The notes below the pieces were generated by a model. It saw only the letters and a program-made list of their open reading frames with translations. It was not told the DNA's origin and made no database searches. From Neobacillus cucumis (GTDB lineage: Bacteria; Bacillota; Bacilli; Bacillales; Cytobacillaceae), in contig NZ_JAFBEX010000005.1 of the NCBI RefSeq assembly GCF_016908975.1, positions 236,576 through 300,575 on the forward strand: DNA of 64,000 nucleotides, read 5' to 3'. Positions 1 through 8,641 of this stretch are shown in pieces; position 1 is the first letter of the stretch, and each line of letters opens with the position of its first letter. Position numbers and translations under genes: made by a program.

Positions 1-1
1 T

Positions 2-361
2 GGAGCTGGCAGTTTGTACTTGGCTAACACAACTGAAGAAGCAATTAACCGATTCAGACCTTACTATGATATTCAAATGAATACGGATGCAGCAAAACAT
101 AATCAATCACCATTTAAAGATTTAGAGGATCACATACAAAATGGTTCAGCACTAATTGGAAGTGCTGATTTTGTCATAGAAAAGATTCTAAAATACCACC
201 AAGCATTTGGACATCAAGTCCAAAGTATTAGTGTGGGTGGATTAAGCAAGGATGAACAATATGAGCAGCTTGAAAGATTTGCTACAGAGGTTATTCCAGT
301 GCTAAAAAGCGAAATTCCAAGTACCGTTTGGGAAATTGAACAACCTGCTGTGAAATCTTAA
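2..361 (+). CDS. LLM class flavin-dependent monooxygenase, C-terminal part (CmoO/YtmO-like)
   Basis: This is the C-terminal part of a bacterial luciferase-like (LLM) flavin-dependent oxidoreductase. The reading frame is open to the left edge of the window, so the true start lies upstream and only about 119 codons are seen. The tail has the pattern of the roughly 330-residue LLM proteins such as Bacillus YtmO: a helix with 'GSADFVIEKILKYH', then 'HQVQSISVGGL' and a final 'ERFATEVIPVLK' helix. It ends 38 nt before the next monooxygenase and probably shares its transcript. By context it would oxidise an S-alkyl cysteine derivative or another organosulfur compound with FMNH2. The family call is good; the substrate is inferred from the neighbouring cystine importer, acetyltransferase and deacylase. 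Confidence 0.75.
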   Translation, partial: GAGSLYLANTTEEAINRFRPYYDIQMNTDAAKHNQSPFKDLEDHIQNGSALIGSADFVIEKILKYHQAFGHQVQSISVGGLSKDEQYEQLERFATEVIPVLKSEIPSTVWEIEQPAVKS

Positions 362-399
362 TGGACAGATTACTTGCTAAGTAGGGAAAGGGGGGGCCC

Positions 400-1713
400 A
401 TGAGCAATCAGAAGCGTACCATGCATCTAAATTTATTTTTATATCATATGGGACATCATGAGGTCGCTTGGCGTCATCCAAAGGCAGAACCTAAAGAAAT
501 CATGGATTTTAGTTATTATTATCGTTTAGCTCTGAAAGCAGAAAAGGCAAAAATGGATTCTATCTTTCTGGCAGATCGTATTTCAACTTCTCCAGAAGCA
601 GTTGAAAATGGTTCACTTATTTCATTCGAACCAACCGTACTATTATCAGCATTAGCAGCCGTAACAGAACATATTGGCTTAATTGGAACAGTTTCAACCA
701 GTTTTAATGAGCCCTATAATGTGGCGCGCAGATTTTCATCACTCGATTTCTTGAGCAATGGACGTGTCGGATGGAATATCATTACTTCTGGAACTGATCA
801 GGAAGCGCAGAATTTTAATCTCGATCGGATTCCGGATCATTCAAAACGGTATATAAAGGCCAAAGAATTTTTAGAGGTAACAATGAAACTTTGGGATAGT
901 TGGGAAGATGATGCCATTTTAGCAGATAAAGTGAACGGAATTTTTGCAGATAAACAAAAGGTACACGAAATTCATCATCACGGAGAATTTTTTAAGGTTC
1001 GTGGACCGTTAAATATTCCAAGATCGCCGCAGAAAAGACCTGTACTTGTCCAAGCAGGAACATCAGAAGATGGCAAGAAGTTTTCTTCAGAATATGCGGA
1101 TGCCATTTTTACTGCACAGCAAACCTTTGAAGATGCTAGGGAGTTTTATAAAGATGTAAAAGAAAGAGTTTCCAAGAACGGAAGAAATCCCAATCTAGTA
1201 AAAATATTGCCGGGAATTAGTTTTATTATCGTTAATTCAGAAGAAGAAGCCAGAGAAAGAGAAGCTGAATTAGCAGAATTCATGAATTTCAATCATAGCT
1301 TAATTCAGCTTTCTAATCGAATTGGAGTGGATTTAACATCTGTTTCTTTGGATGAACCGCTGCCGAATCTTCCTGATATTCAAGAGATACAAGGTCACCA
1401 AAGCCGTACAGAATTAATCATACAATTGGCCAGGCGAGAAAATCTTACACTTAAACAGTTACTCATACGTTTAGGTGGAGGGAGGGGGCATTATACGATT
1501 ACCGGTACACCAACACGTATTGCAGATGAACTGGAAATGTGGTTCCTTAACGGTGCTGCTGATGGATTTAATATTATGCCGCAATTAATGAATCCTGATT
1601 TCGAACGATTTGTCGATTTCGTCATACCAGAATTGCAGCGTAGAAAGTTATTTAGAACGGATTATTCAGGTACTACTTTAAGGGAGCATTACAATCTGCT
1701 TCCTATAAATTAA
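400..1713 (+). CDS. NtaA/SnaA/DszA-type FMN-dependent monooxygenase (CmoJ/YtnJ-like)
   Basis: A 437-residue FMNH2-dependent monooxygenase of the NtaA/SnaA/DszA/SoxA branch of the luciferase superfamily; length matches Bacillus YtnJ and YxeK (about 440 aa). Family signatures include 'AWRHPKAEP' near residue 25, '[19 protein letters not shown]' near 83-101, 'NVARRFSSLDFLSNGRVGWN' near 107-126, and 'RSPQKRPVLVQAGTSEDG' near 210. In Bacillus, enzymes of this type open N-acetylated S-alkyl cysteines so the sulfur can be recovered. The ATG follows a G-rich run with AGGGAAAGGGG. It sits just downstream of another LLM protein, and a second protein of the same family follows at 1912. Reduced flavin may come from the SsuE-like reductase at 10114. 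The exact sulfur substrate is unknown. Confidence 0.88.
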   Translation: MSNQKRTMHLNLFLYHMGHHEVAWRHPKAEPKEIMDFSYYYRLALKAEKAKMDSIFLADRISTSPEAVENGSLISFEPTVLLSALAAVTEHIGLIGTVSTSFNEPYNVARRFSSLDFLSNGRVGWNIITSGTDQEAQNFNLDRIPDHSKRYIKAKEFLEVTMKLWDSWEDDAILADKVNGIFADKQKVHEIHHHGEFFKVRGPLNIPRSPQKRPVLVQAGTSEDGKKFSSEYADAIFTAQQTFEDAREFYKDVKERVSKNGRNPNLVKILPGISFIIVNSEEEAREREAELAEFMNFNHSLIQLSNRIGVDLTSVSLDEPLPNLPDIQEIQGHQSRTELIIQLARRENLTLKQLLIRLGGGRGHYTITGTPTRIADELEMWFLNGAADGFNIMPQLMNPDFERFVDFVIPELQRRKLFRTDYSGTTLREHYNLLPIN

Positions 1714-1911
1714 ATTTACAACAATCGTGCTAGGCAGTTCTACATATTACAACCATTAAATGAATCTTTTTTGATAGATTTTATCAATATAAAGAATATG
1801 TTTTTCTATCAGGTAAAGTATAGAATTCTTAATTCTTACATGATAGGATAAAGCACAAGAATAAAAAAGTATTCCTATCAAATAACTAAGAATTAAAAAG
1901 GAGGATCTTCA
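1714..1911 (+). promoter_or_regulatory. Leader/promoter region of second LLM monooxygenase
   Basis: A 198-bp AT-rich spacer between two co-directional monooxygenase genes. It contains an inverted repeat TTGATA-5-TATCAA at 1771-1787 overlapping a plausible -35 box, and several AAGAATT/AATTCTTA words further down. This suggests that the second gene has its own controlled promoter; no known CymR or riboswitch consensus could be assigned by eye. Confidence 0.35.
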
Positions 1912-3246
1912 ATGTCTAATCAAAAAAAATTAAAATTTGGTGCAATTATTCATGGAGTAGGTGGAAACATTTCAGGATGGAGGCATCCAGATATTCAAGC
2001 TGATGCAAGTGTCAGTTTAGAGTTTTACACCAATCAAGCTCAGAAAGCAGAAGAGGGGAAATTTGACTTAGTCTTTATTGCGGATGGTTTGCATATTAAC
2101 GAGAAGTCGATTCCACACTTTTTGAATCGGTTTGAACCACTAACGATTTTATCTGCTTTAGCCGCGGTCACGTCAAAAATTGGTCTGGTAGGAACACTTT
2201 CTACTTCATATAGTGAACCGTTTAATGTGGCAAGACAGTTTGCTTCACTTGACCATATCAGTAATGGTCGGGCAGGATGGAATGTGGTGACTTCACCATT
2301 AGAAAAAACGGCATTAAACTTTAATAAAACGATTGAAGAACATCCTGATCATCCAAAACGGTACCGGATTGCTGCTGAATATTTGCAGGTAGCGAAGGGA
2401 CTTTGGGACTCTTGGGAAGATGATGCATTTATTCGTGATAAAGAAACTGGGGTATTTTTCGATCCAGATAAATTACATCAATTGAATCATAAAGGAGAAT
2501 TTTTCTCTGTACAAGGACCGCTGAATATTGCCAGATCAAAGCAGGGCAGACCCGTTATTTTTCAAGCCGGTTCCTCAGAGGCAGGAAAGGATCTTGCAGC
2601 CAAAGAAGCAGATGCAATCTTTACTGGCCATCCAACATTAGCAGCGGCACAAGCCTTTTATCAGGATGTCAAAGAGAGGGCAAAAGCATTGGGAAGAAAC
2701 CCAGAGGAACTCGCCATCCTTCCAGGAATCGCACCTATTATTGGCGCAACAGAAGAAGAGGCTGAAAGAAAATATCAAGAAATTGCAAATCTTGTTTCAA
2801 TTGATAAAGCTCTCGATTATTTAGGTCGATACTTCGAGCATCATAATTTCTCGCAATATCCACTCGATGCACCGTTTCCTGAACTAGGTGACTTAGGTAA
2901 AAATAGTTTCCAAAGTCATACGGATCGAATCAAACGTCAAGCGAAGGAACAAAATTTAACTCTTCGCCAAGTCGCATTACAAGAGACTACACCAAAACCG
3001 ACTTTCATCGGAACGCCAGAAAAAGTGGCTGACCTTATCCAAGAATGGTTTGAAGCAGGTGGCGCTGATGGATTTATTGTTGGTTCCGCTGTTCCAAATG
3101 GATTGAATGATTTTGTGGACTTTGTCGTGCCAATTCTACAAAAACGAGGGTTATTTAGATCAGAATATGAGGCTGACACATTACGCGGTAACCTAGGAAT
3201 TTCGTTTCCAGAAAACCGTTATGCTAAAAAGGTGATTACGCATTGA
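1912..3246 (+). CDS. NtaA/SnaA/DszA-type FMN-dependent monooxygenase, second paralog
   Basis: A 444-residue paralog of the preceding monooxygenase, with the same landmarks: 'GWRHPDIQ' near residue 23, '[20 protein letters not shown]' near 81-100, '[20 protein letters not shown]' near 106-125, and '[17 protein letters not shown]' near 216. It starts at ATG after GGAGG. Being separated from its paralog by a 198-bp leader and followed by a strong terminator, it is probably a monocistronic unit with its own regulation. The two paralogs differ most at the C-terminal end, where substrate-contacting loops lie, so they likely oxidise different sulfur compounds (for example different N-acetyl-S-alkyl cysteines). 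Sequence family is clear; substrate is not. Confidence 0.88.
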   Translation: MSNQKKLKFGAIIHGVGGNISGWRHPDIQADASVSLEFYTNQAQKAEEGKFDLVFIADGLHINEKSIPHFLNRFEPLTILSALAAVTSKIGLVGTLSTSYSEPFNVARQFASLDHISNGRAGWNVVTSPLEKTALNFNKTIEEHPDHPKRYRIAAEYLQVAKGLWDSWEDDAFIRDKETGVFFDPDKLHQLNHKGEFFSVQGPLNIARSKQGRPVIFQAGSSEAGKDLAAKEADAIFTGHPTLAAAQAFYQDVKERAKALGRNPEELAILPGIAPIIGATEEEAERKYQEIANLVSIDKALDYLGRYFEHHNFSQYPLDAPFPELGDLGKNSFQSHTDRIKRQAKEQNLTLRQVALQETTPKPTFIGTPEKVADLIQEWFEAGGADGFIVGSAVPNGLNDFVDFVVPILQKRGLFRSEYEADTLRGNLGISFPENRYAKKVITH

Positions 3247-3302
3247 TAAAACAAAATAAACAACACGTTTATAATCAAAATATCTGCCGGCTAGACAACT
3301 AG

Positions 3303-3350
3303 AGGCTCTCTTTTTAAGAAGATCAATCTTAAATAGAGAGCCTATTTTAT
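3303..3350 (+). terminator. Rho-independent terminator after LLM monooxygenase
   Basis: Stem AGGCTCTC (3303-3310) pairs with GAGAGCCT (3336-3343), followed by an AT-rich T tract. It closes the monooxygenase transcript. Confidence 0.8.
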
Positions 3351-3393
3351 TAAAAAATAGGCACAATTAACGACATTTGTTTTTTTATAATCA

Positions 3394-3522
3394 GTTGATT
3401 GGAGCGGAAGGTGCTCGACTCCTGCGGGAGTACGGGGCAGGGGAGACCCCACAGGCGCCTTCAGCGCCGAGGAGGCTCCCCGGCACGCCCGCGGAAAGCG
3501 AGCACCTGGAGCGGAAATCAAC
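3394..3522. repeat. GC-rich palindromic intergenic repeat, copy A
   Basis: A roughly 129-bp GC-rich island bounded by GTTGATT at 3394 and AATCAAC ending at 3522. The arms pair through AGGTGCTCG/CGAGCACC, while the octamer GGAGCGGA occurs in direct orientation in both arms. Internal hairpins include CTCCTGCGGGAG and GGCGCCTTCAGCGCC. Three other copies lie at 21936, 36347 and 45982. Open frames across it are an artefact of high GC. Confidence 0.9.
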
Positions 3523-3564
3523 AGCTAAATTTAACAGAGATGAACAAAAATGGAGGAATTAAAG

Positions 3565-3843
3565 ATGGAAAAAGAATTATCAGTTGTGGTTTGGGCTAAA
3601 CAAGGTTGTCATTATTGCGGAGAAGTAAAACAATATTTAGAGGATAAAGGTATCAAATACGAAACCATTGATGTTACGCATCATGACGAGAGAAGAGATA
3701 TCTTGGAAGTAAAATATGGTGTCCGTCATGTACCTGTGGTGGAAATTGGCCAGGGAGAAGTGTATCAAGCTGTAACAAAAGTTGGCGTTGAATATATTGA
3801 GGAAGTACTAGAAAAATTTAATAAGAGTAATATTTTGGGTTAA
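3565..3843 (+). CDS. Glutaredoxin-like protein (CmoI/YtnI-like)
   Basis: A 92-residue glutaredoxin-fold protein with 'WAKQGCHYCGEVKQYLEDKG' near residues 10-29: the CxxC redox motif followed by the typical helix. 'VRHVPVVEIG' near 58-67 contains the cis-proline of the fold. The start is placed at ATG 3565, six nt after TGGAGGAAT; an upstream in-frame ATG would overlap the ribosome site. A small glutaredoxin-like protein (YtnI) is encoded within the B. subtilis ytm sulfur operon, so a role as thiol-handling partner of the monooxygenases or in releasing sulfur from mixed products is likely. It begins only 42 bp after repeat copy A. Family certain, partner inferred. Confidence 0.85.
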   Translation: MEKELSVVVWAKQGCHYCGEVKQYLEDKGIKYETIDVTHHDERRDILEVKYGVRHVPVVEIGQGEVYQAVTKVGVEYIEEVLEKFNKSNILG

Positions 3844-3957
3844 TTCCGACTAAATTAATGTATTTACTAGGTTAATAGATCGTTATACTACATATCCTTG
3901 GATCCATTAGTGTAGTGTCGGAAGAAAAACAGTAAATAAACGGCGGGGGTTAGAAAT

Positions 3958-4788
3958 ATGAAGAAAAAAATTTTAGTGAGCATGACCTTACTTGCGGCTC
4001 TATTGCTAGGTGCATGCTCTTCCCAAGAAACCAAAACAACTTCAAAGGCAAGTTCAGATAACTCGAAGGGGGAAACAAAAGTTCAAAAAATAATAGTCGG
4101 AACAGGGACGCAGTTTCCGAATGTATGCTTTATTGACAAGAATGGAAAGTTAACCGGCTATGATGTGGAACTAGTTAGAAAGATTGATGAAAAGCTGCCA
4201 GAATACAAATTTGAATTTAAAACAATGGATTTTTCCAACCTATTAATAAGCCTGGAAACAAATAAGATTGATTTTATTGCCCACCAAATGGAAGTAAATG
4301 AAGAGAGGCAGAAAAAGTTTTTATTTAATAAAGAACCTTATAATATCTTTCCTCTTGATGTCACAGTTAAGAAAGATAACAATGAAATTAATTCAATCAA
4401 AGATTTAAAAGGCAAAAAGGTTATCGTTAGTGCAACTAGTAATTCAGCCGTATTTATCGAAAAGTACAACAAGGAACATAACGCTGGAATCCAAATTGTT
4501 TATGCAGGAAATGGACCAGATTCAACCATTAATCAAATAAAAACAGGTAGAGCCGATGCTACGATCACAACACCATTTGCCGTTGATTTCCTGAATAAGT
4601 CAGTGGATGCACAAGAAAAAGTAGTTGGTGAACCGCTCTTAAATTCAAAAGTATATTTCCTTCTAAGAAAAGATGAAACACCACTTCAGAAAAGAATTGA
4701 TGAAGCACTCATTGAATTGAAAAAAGAAGGAGTCGTTAGCGAATTGAGTAAAAAATGGTTAGGAGCTGACTACACCGTCAACTTTTAA
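3958..4788 (+). CDS. tcyJ: Amino-acid (cystine-type) ABC transporter substrate-binding lipoprotein
   Basis: A 276-residue lipoprotein of the polar amino acid binding family (SBP_bac_3). It has a signal peptide ending in the lipobox 'LLLGAC' (Cys about 20), a Ser/Thr/Lys-rich linker, and two periplasmic-binding lobes with 'GKLTGYDVELVRKIDEKLP' and 'TNKIDFIAHQMEVNEERQ', a pattern close to Bacillus TcyJ. It heads a compact operon with two permeases and an ATPase. The ATG follows GGCGGGGG. It probably captures cystine or an S-modified cysteine outside the membrane. The gene name is by resemblance and operon layout (B. subtilis ytm/tcyJKLMN) and is less certain than the family. Confidence 0.82.
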   Translation: MKKKILVSMTLLAALLLGACSSQETKTTSKASSDNSKGETKVQKIIVGTGTQFPNVCFIDKNGKLTGYDVELVRKIDEKLPEYKFEFKTMDFSNLLISLETNKIDFIAHQMEVNEERQKKFLFNKEPYNIFPLDVTVKKDNNEINSIKDLKGKKVIVSATSNSAVFIEKYNKEHNAGIQIVYAGNGPDSTINQIKTGRADATITTPFAVDFLNKSVDAQEKVVGEPLLNSKVYFLLRKDETPLQKRIDEALIELKKEGVVSELSKKWLGADYTVNF

Positions 4789-4815
4789 CTAGCTTGTTTT
4801 GGGAGGTATCTAATA

Positions 4816-5523
4816 ATGGGGAAAGCATTTGATCCTTTATTAATTATTGAGTTTTTACCAACACTTCTGCACTATCTTGGGGTAACTCTTCAGATTTTAG
4901 CAGTATCTATTTTACTAGGACTGATCCTCGGTGTAGCAGCCGCTATACCGAGGTTGTTTAAAATTCCTTTATTAAATCAACTGGTGATATTATATGTATC
5001 TTTTATTCGGGGAACACCTATTTTAATTCAATTATTCCTTGTCTTTTATGGGTTGCCTGCTGTTCTAATGATCTTTGACATTGATATTTCAAAGCTAGAT
5101 GCGATTTATTTTGTCATTATTACTTATGCCATTAGTCATGGTGCAGGTTGTTCAGAAATTTTTCGAGGAGCCATACGTGCAGTTGATAAAGGGCAGACGG
5201 AAGCAGCTTATTCAGTTGGAATGACCAGCTCTCAAAACTTCTTTCGAATTGTCTTACCTCAGGCATTACGGATTGCCTTTCCAAACTTAGCAAACTCTGT
5301 GATTGGAGCCTTAAAGGATACCTCACTTGCTTTTACCATTGGTGTGATGGATATGGTGGGTAGAGGGGATACGCTCATTTCAGCAACAGCTCATGCCCTG
5401 GAAGTGTATTTATCCCTCTCTATTATCTATTATGCTGTTGTTCTAATCTTTGAGAAGCTATTTAAAAATCTAGAAAAATATTTCAATCGTTATCAGAAAG
5501 CAGAACTTTCAGCTGCTTCATAG
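4816..5523 (+). CDS. tcyL: Polar amino-acid ABC transporter permease (TcyL-like)
   Basis: A 235-residue HisM/GlnP-type membrane permease with five or so hydrophobic segments. The N-terminal half carries the family start 'LLHYLGVTLQILAVSILLG' and 'FIRGTPILIQLFLVFYGLP' near residues 63-81; the EAA cytoplasmic loop reads '[24 protein letters not shown]' from about residue 133 (split here for description only). It starts at ATG after GGGAGG, 27 nt behind the binding protein, and precedes a second permease by 15 nt. It should form a heterodimeric channel with that second permease for uptake of cystine or a related sulfur amino acid. Confidence 0.85.
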   Translation: MGKAFDPLLIIEFLPTLLHYLGVTLQILAVSILLGLILGVAAAIPRLFKIPLLNQLVILYVSFIRGTPILIQLFLVFYGLPAVLMIFDIDISKLDAIYFVIITYAISHGAGCSEIFRGAIRAVDKGQTEAAYSVGMTSSQNFFRIVLPQALRIAFPNLANSVIGALKDTSLAFTIGVMDMVGRGDTLISATAHALEVYLSLSIIYYAVVLIFEKLFKNLEKYFNRYQKAELSAAS

Positions 5524-5538
5524 TAAGGGGGAATATAC

Positions 5539-6249
5539 ATGGCGATTGATCTTCCTTTTATCTGGATCGCTTTTAAGGAAATCATAAAATCAGTTCCAAT
5601 TACGCTAATATTAACTATTGTTCCATTAGTGGTTGGTTTTTTAATTGGGATTGTTGTAGCGTTTGTCAGAATCTATAAAACCAAATTATTATATCAAGTA
5701 GCAAATGGATATGTATCTTTTTTTAGAGGAACTCCCATTATCATGCATATTATGATTATTTATTACGGAATCCCCTTAATAGTTGACCAAATATCTTCAA
5801 AGTATGACTTAAATATCCAATCTAACAAGATTCCTATTGTTCTATTTGTTTTAATCGCCTTGTCATTAGCAGCAGGTGCCTATTTATCCGAAATTATACG
5901 CTCAGGAATCATCAGTGTTTCGAATGGTCAATTGGAAGCTGCTTATTCAGTAGGGATGACTCAGTTTCAAGCAATGTTCCGAATTGTTCTTCCACAAGCA
6001 TTGGCACAATCGGTAGCTAATTTTACAAATATTTTTGTTGGGTTTTTACACACATCGTCTATTGCTTTTCTTGTTTCAGAAAAAGAATTGACAGGCGCTG
6101 CCAATATTGTTGCTTCTACCAATTTGAAATTTTTAGAGGCGTTTATCGCTGCAGGGATTATCTATTGGGGACTAACGGTTATCGTGGAGGGAATTTCATT
6201 TTTACTTGAAAAAAGGGTGACATCGTATAGTCGAGGAGGCGTGTCATGA
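5539..6249 (+). CDS. tcyM: Polar amino-acid ABC transporter permease (TcyM-like)
   Basis: A 236-residue permease homologous to its upstream neighbour, with '[19 protein letters not shown]' near residues 62-80 and the EAA-type loop '[20 protein letters not shown]' near 133-152 for docking the ATPase. Its stop overlaps the start of the ATPase gene by four bases (ATGA), which indicates translational coupling. It is one of two permease halves of the cystine-type importer. Confidence 0.85.
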   Translation: MAIDLPFIWIAFKEIIKSVPITLILTIVPLVVGFLIGIVVAFVRIYKTKLLYQVANGYVSFFRGTPIIMHIMIIYYGIPLIVDQISSKYDLNIQSNKIPIVLFVLIALSLAAGAYLSEIIRSGIISVSNGQLEAAYSVGMTQFQAMFRIVLPQALAQSVANFTNIFVGFLHTSSIAFLVSEKELTGAANIVASTNLKFLEAFIAAGIIYWGLTVIVEGISFLLEKRVTSYSRGGVS

Positions 6250-7016
6250 TTATTTTAAAAGAAATACAAAAAACATTTAACAAATTGCCGGTTTTAAAAG
6301 GAATTAATCTTAAAATAAATCGAGGTGAGGTAGTTACTATTCTTGGGCCGAGTGGTTCAGGGAAGACAACATTACTGCGATGCTTGAATTTTTTAGAAAA
6401 ACCCGATGCGGGAATTGTTCAAATTGGCAATATCCAGATCAATGCTGAAAAGGCGAAGAAAAAAGACATGTTGTCGATTAGAAAACAATCTGCGATGGTT
6501 TTTCAACATTATAATCTTTTTGCTCATAAGACCGTATTAGAGAATGTAATGGAAGGCTTAATTGTTGTAAAAAAAGTAAAGAAAAAGGATGCCAGAGTAG
6601 TAAGTGAACAGGTACTGGAGAAAGTCGGCCTTAGTGATAAATTACATTTCTATCCATCGCAATTATCAGGGGGGCAGCAACAGAGAGTTGGGATTGCAAG
6701 AGCCTTAGCATTAAATCCAGAGGTAATTCTTTTTGATGAACCAACATCTGCATTAGATCCAGAATTGGTTGGAGAAGTGCTATCTGTTATTAAAGAAATA
6801 GCACAAGAAGGTATTACGATGGTTGTGGTTACACATGAAATGAGTTTTGCTAGAGAGGTCTCTGATCGCGTTTTATTTATGGATGGGGGTGTAATCGTGG
6901 AGGAAGGAACCCCCTTAGAGATCTTTAATGCACCAAAAGAAGACCGGACTCGCCGATTCTTACAACGAATATCGGGTGATTCATATTTTACTCCCTTAAA
7001 AGAGCAAGTAAATTAA
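6246..7016 (+). CDS. tcyN: Polar amino-acid ABC transporter ATP-binding protein (TcyN-like)
   Basis: A 256-residue ABC ATPase with Walker A 'GPSGSGKTT' near residue 34, Q-loop region 'MVFQHYNLF' near 80, signature '[15 protein letters not shown]' near 140, Walker B '[14 protein letters not shown]' near 160 and switch His in 'VVVTHEM'. It overlaps the upstream permease by 4 bp. It energises the cystine-type importer. The length and operon order match TcyN of the Bacillus ytm operon. Confidence 0.9.
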   Translation: MIILKEIQKTFNKLPVLKGINLKINRGEVVTILGPSGSGKTTLLRCLNFLEKPDAGIVQIGNIQINAEKAKKKDMLSIRKQSAMVFQHYNLFAHKTVLENVMEGLIVVKKVKKKDARVVSEQVLEKVGLSDKLHFYPSQLSGGQQQRVGIARALALNPEVILFDEPTSALDPELVGEVLSVIKEIAQEGITMVVVTHEMSFAREVSDRVLFMDGGVIVEEGTPLEIFNAPKEDRTRRFLQRISGDSYFTPLKEQVN

Positions 7017-7061
7017 AAGACGAAAGATACGAAAAATTTGAATAGACTTGAGGGAATGATT

Positions 7062-8099
7062 ATGAAAAAGATTTGCGTAATCTCCTTGTTTATGGGGATT
7101 TTAATGTTAATAGGACTAACAGGCTGTTCCTCTAATATTGCAAGTGATAAAACGAGTGCGAAACAAGCAACTACTAAAGCATCCGCCGATTTAAGTAATG
7201 TCACTTTGCGTGTCGGTCAAACTGGCTGGGGGACCATTCAAGAGGCCCTAAAAGCTTCAGGACTTGATGACACCCCCTATAAAGTGGAATACAGTGTGTT
7301 TCAGGGTGGAAATTTAATTCTTGAGGCCATGACGGCTGGTCATATTGATTTTGGAATTACAAGTGAAATTCCTCCTCTTTTTTCAGCTTTATCTCAGAAT
7401 GGGGATCACTCAAAAGTAATTGCCATTCAACAATCCAATACACTGCAACAAGAATTAGTCGTAGCAAAAGGATCTGAGATTAAAACTGTAGCAGATTTAA
7501 AAGGGAAAAAAGTTGCTTATGTTCAAAATACAACTGCTCATTATTTTCTAATCAAAATGTTGGAGGAAGCAGGCTTAACATGGAATGATATTAGGCCTGT
7601 ACAGTTAACAACTTCCGATGGATTAGCGGCACTTCTTGGCGGGAAGGTAGATGCTTTAGCAAGCTATGGAAATGCGATTATTTCTGCACATCAAAATGGT
7701 GCTAAAACACTGGCTAGTGCAAAGGATATCTTATCTGGGGATTTCCAAATCAATGCATTAACAGATGCTATCAGTGATCCACGAAAACATGCAGCGATTG
7801 TCGATTTGCTTGATCGAATAAACCAAGCTAATAAATGGGAAAGAGAAAATCCTGAAAAATGGGCAAAAATTGTAGCAACCAATACAAACCAACCCTATGA
7901 GCAGGCTCTTAAAACGTTCAAAGAAGGTGAAGAACAACGGCCAACACGTGTAATTCCCCTTACTGAAACAAAGACAGAGTCTCAGCAAGATATCGCAAAT
8001 ATTTTTAATAGTGTAGGTATCATCAATAAAAAAATCGATGTGAATACTTTCTGGAGCCATGAATTTGATAAGGAGTTAGCGAAAATTACAGATAAATAG
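7062..8099 (+). CDS. Aliphatic-sulfonate/taurine-type ABC substrate-binding lipoprotein (SsuA-like), orphan
   Basis: A 345-residue lipoprotein with lipobox 'LIGLTGC' and a NMT1/SsuA-type PBP2 fold: 'LRVGQTGWGTIQEALKASG', 'FQGGNLILEAMTAGHIDFG' and 'DLKGKKVAYVQNTTAHYFL'. ATG 7062 is preferred because GAGGGA lies six nt upstream; an ATG at 7056 would touch the ribosome site. It is of a different binding-protein class from the one at 3958 and has no SsuBC-type permease or ATPase in the window. It may use permease subunits encoded elsewhere, or feed this operon. Its place between the importer and the acetyltransferase supports a sulfur-compound ligand. Confidence 0.8.
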   Translation: MKKICVISLFMGILMLIGLTGCSSNIASDKTSAKQATTKASADLSNVTLRVGQTGWGTIQEALKASGLDDTPYKVEYSVFQGGNLILEAMTAGHIDFGITSEIPPLFSALSQNGDHSKVIAIQQSNTLQQELVVAKGSEIKTVADLKGKKVAYVQNTTAHYFLIKMLEEAGLTWNDIRPVQLTTSDGLAALLGGKVDALASYGNAIISAHQNGAKTLASAKDILSGDFQINALTDAISDPRKHAAIVDLLDRINQANKWERENPEKWAKIVATNTNQPYEQALKTFKEGEEQRPTRVIPLTETKTESQQDIANIFNSVGIINKKIDVNTFWSHEFDKELAKITDK

Positions 8100-8110
8100 G
8101 AGTGGCAAAT

Positions 8111-8623
8111 ATGGTCCTTAACCAAATAATAATAGATGAAATGGCGGAAGAACAAAAAGAGGACGTACGCAAATTATTAGTGTCGAGTTATGGGCAGTAC
8201 GAGCATGAATATAAGGATGCTCACGTTTGGGAAGAGTACTTAGCTAATATAAAAGCATCTGTTGATAATCCAAATGTTGAAAAAATCTTAATTGCTAAAA
8301 GCGAGGACAAAATTATTGGTACTTTACAGTTATTTTTGTCTTCCGATCAAGCATATCAAAGACCAGAGTTACAAATTTTCTCACCGATAATTCGCCTTTT
8401 GGCGGTTCATCCTGAAGCACGTGGACGCGGTATAGCACAAGCATTATTAAAAGCAGGTCTAGAGTTTGCAAAGTCTCAAGGGGCAAACCAATTATACTTG
8501 CATTCAGGTGATAAAATGGCAAAAGCTATCCAGTTGTATGAATGGCTTGGATTTAAACGGGATCAAACCAAGGAATTTTATAACAATGATATTTTAGTAA
8601 AATGCTATCGGTATGATTTATAA
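8111..8623 (+). CDS. GNAT N-acetyltransferase (SnaA/YtmI-like)
   Basis: A 170-residue GNAT acetyltransferase. The acetyl-CoA site is seen as 'RLLAVHPEARGRGIAQALLK' (motif A, R/QxxGxG/A) near residue 95-115, and 'LYEWLGFKRDQ' near the C-terminus is the usual beta-bulge region. The start is ATG 8111, eight nt after AGGAG; an upstream in-frame GTG overlaps the ribosome site. In Bacillus ytm-type operons an acetyltransferase N-acetylates S-substituted cysteines before oxidation, and an M20 enzyme later removes the acetyl group. The next gene here is such an M20 enzyme, so this pairing fits. Substrate is inferred. Confidence 0.85.
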   Translation: MVLNQIIIDEMAEEQKEDVRKLLVSSYGQYEHEYKDAHVWEEYLANIKASVDNPNVEKILIAKSEDKIIGTLQLFLSSDQAYQRPELQIFSPIIRLLAVHPEARGRGIAQALLKAGLEFAKSQGANQLYLHSGDKMAKAIQLYEWLGFKRDQTKEFYNNDILVKCYRYDL

Positions 8624-8641
8624 AAAAGAAAGGACATTACT

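Noticed and set aside
400..3246. The two 440-aa monooxygenases as a broken duplicate or frameshift
   Set aside because: Both are full-length with own ribosome sites and substantial divergence; they are true paralogs.
3377..3599. Overlapping open frames across repeat copy A
   Set aside because: They exist because the GC-rich repeat lacks stop codons; they have no ribosome site, and equivalent frames in copies B-D differ in phase.
3844..3957. Possible riboswitch or T-box before the cystine-type importer
   Set aside because: Only 114 nt, with no conserved T-box or SAM riboswitch sequence or clear terminator-antiterminator pair.
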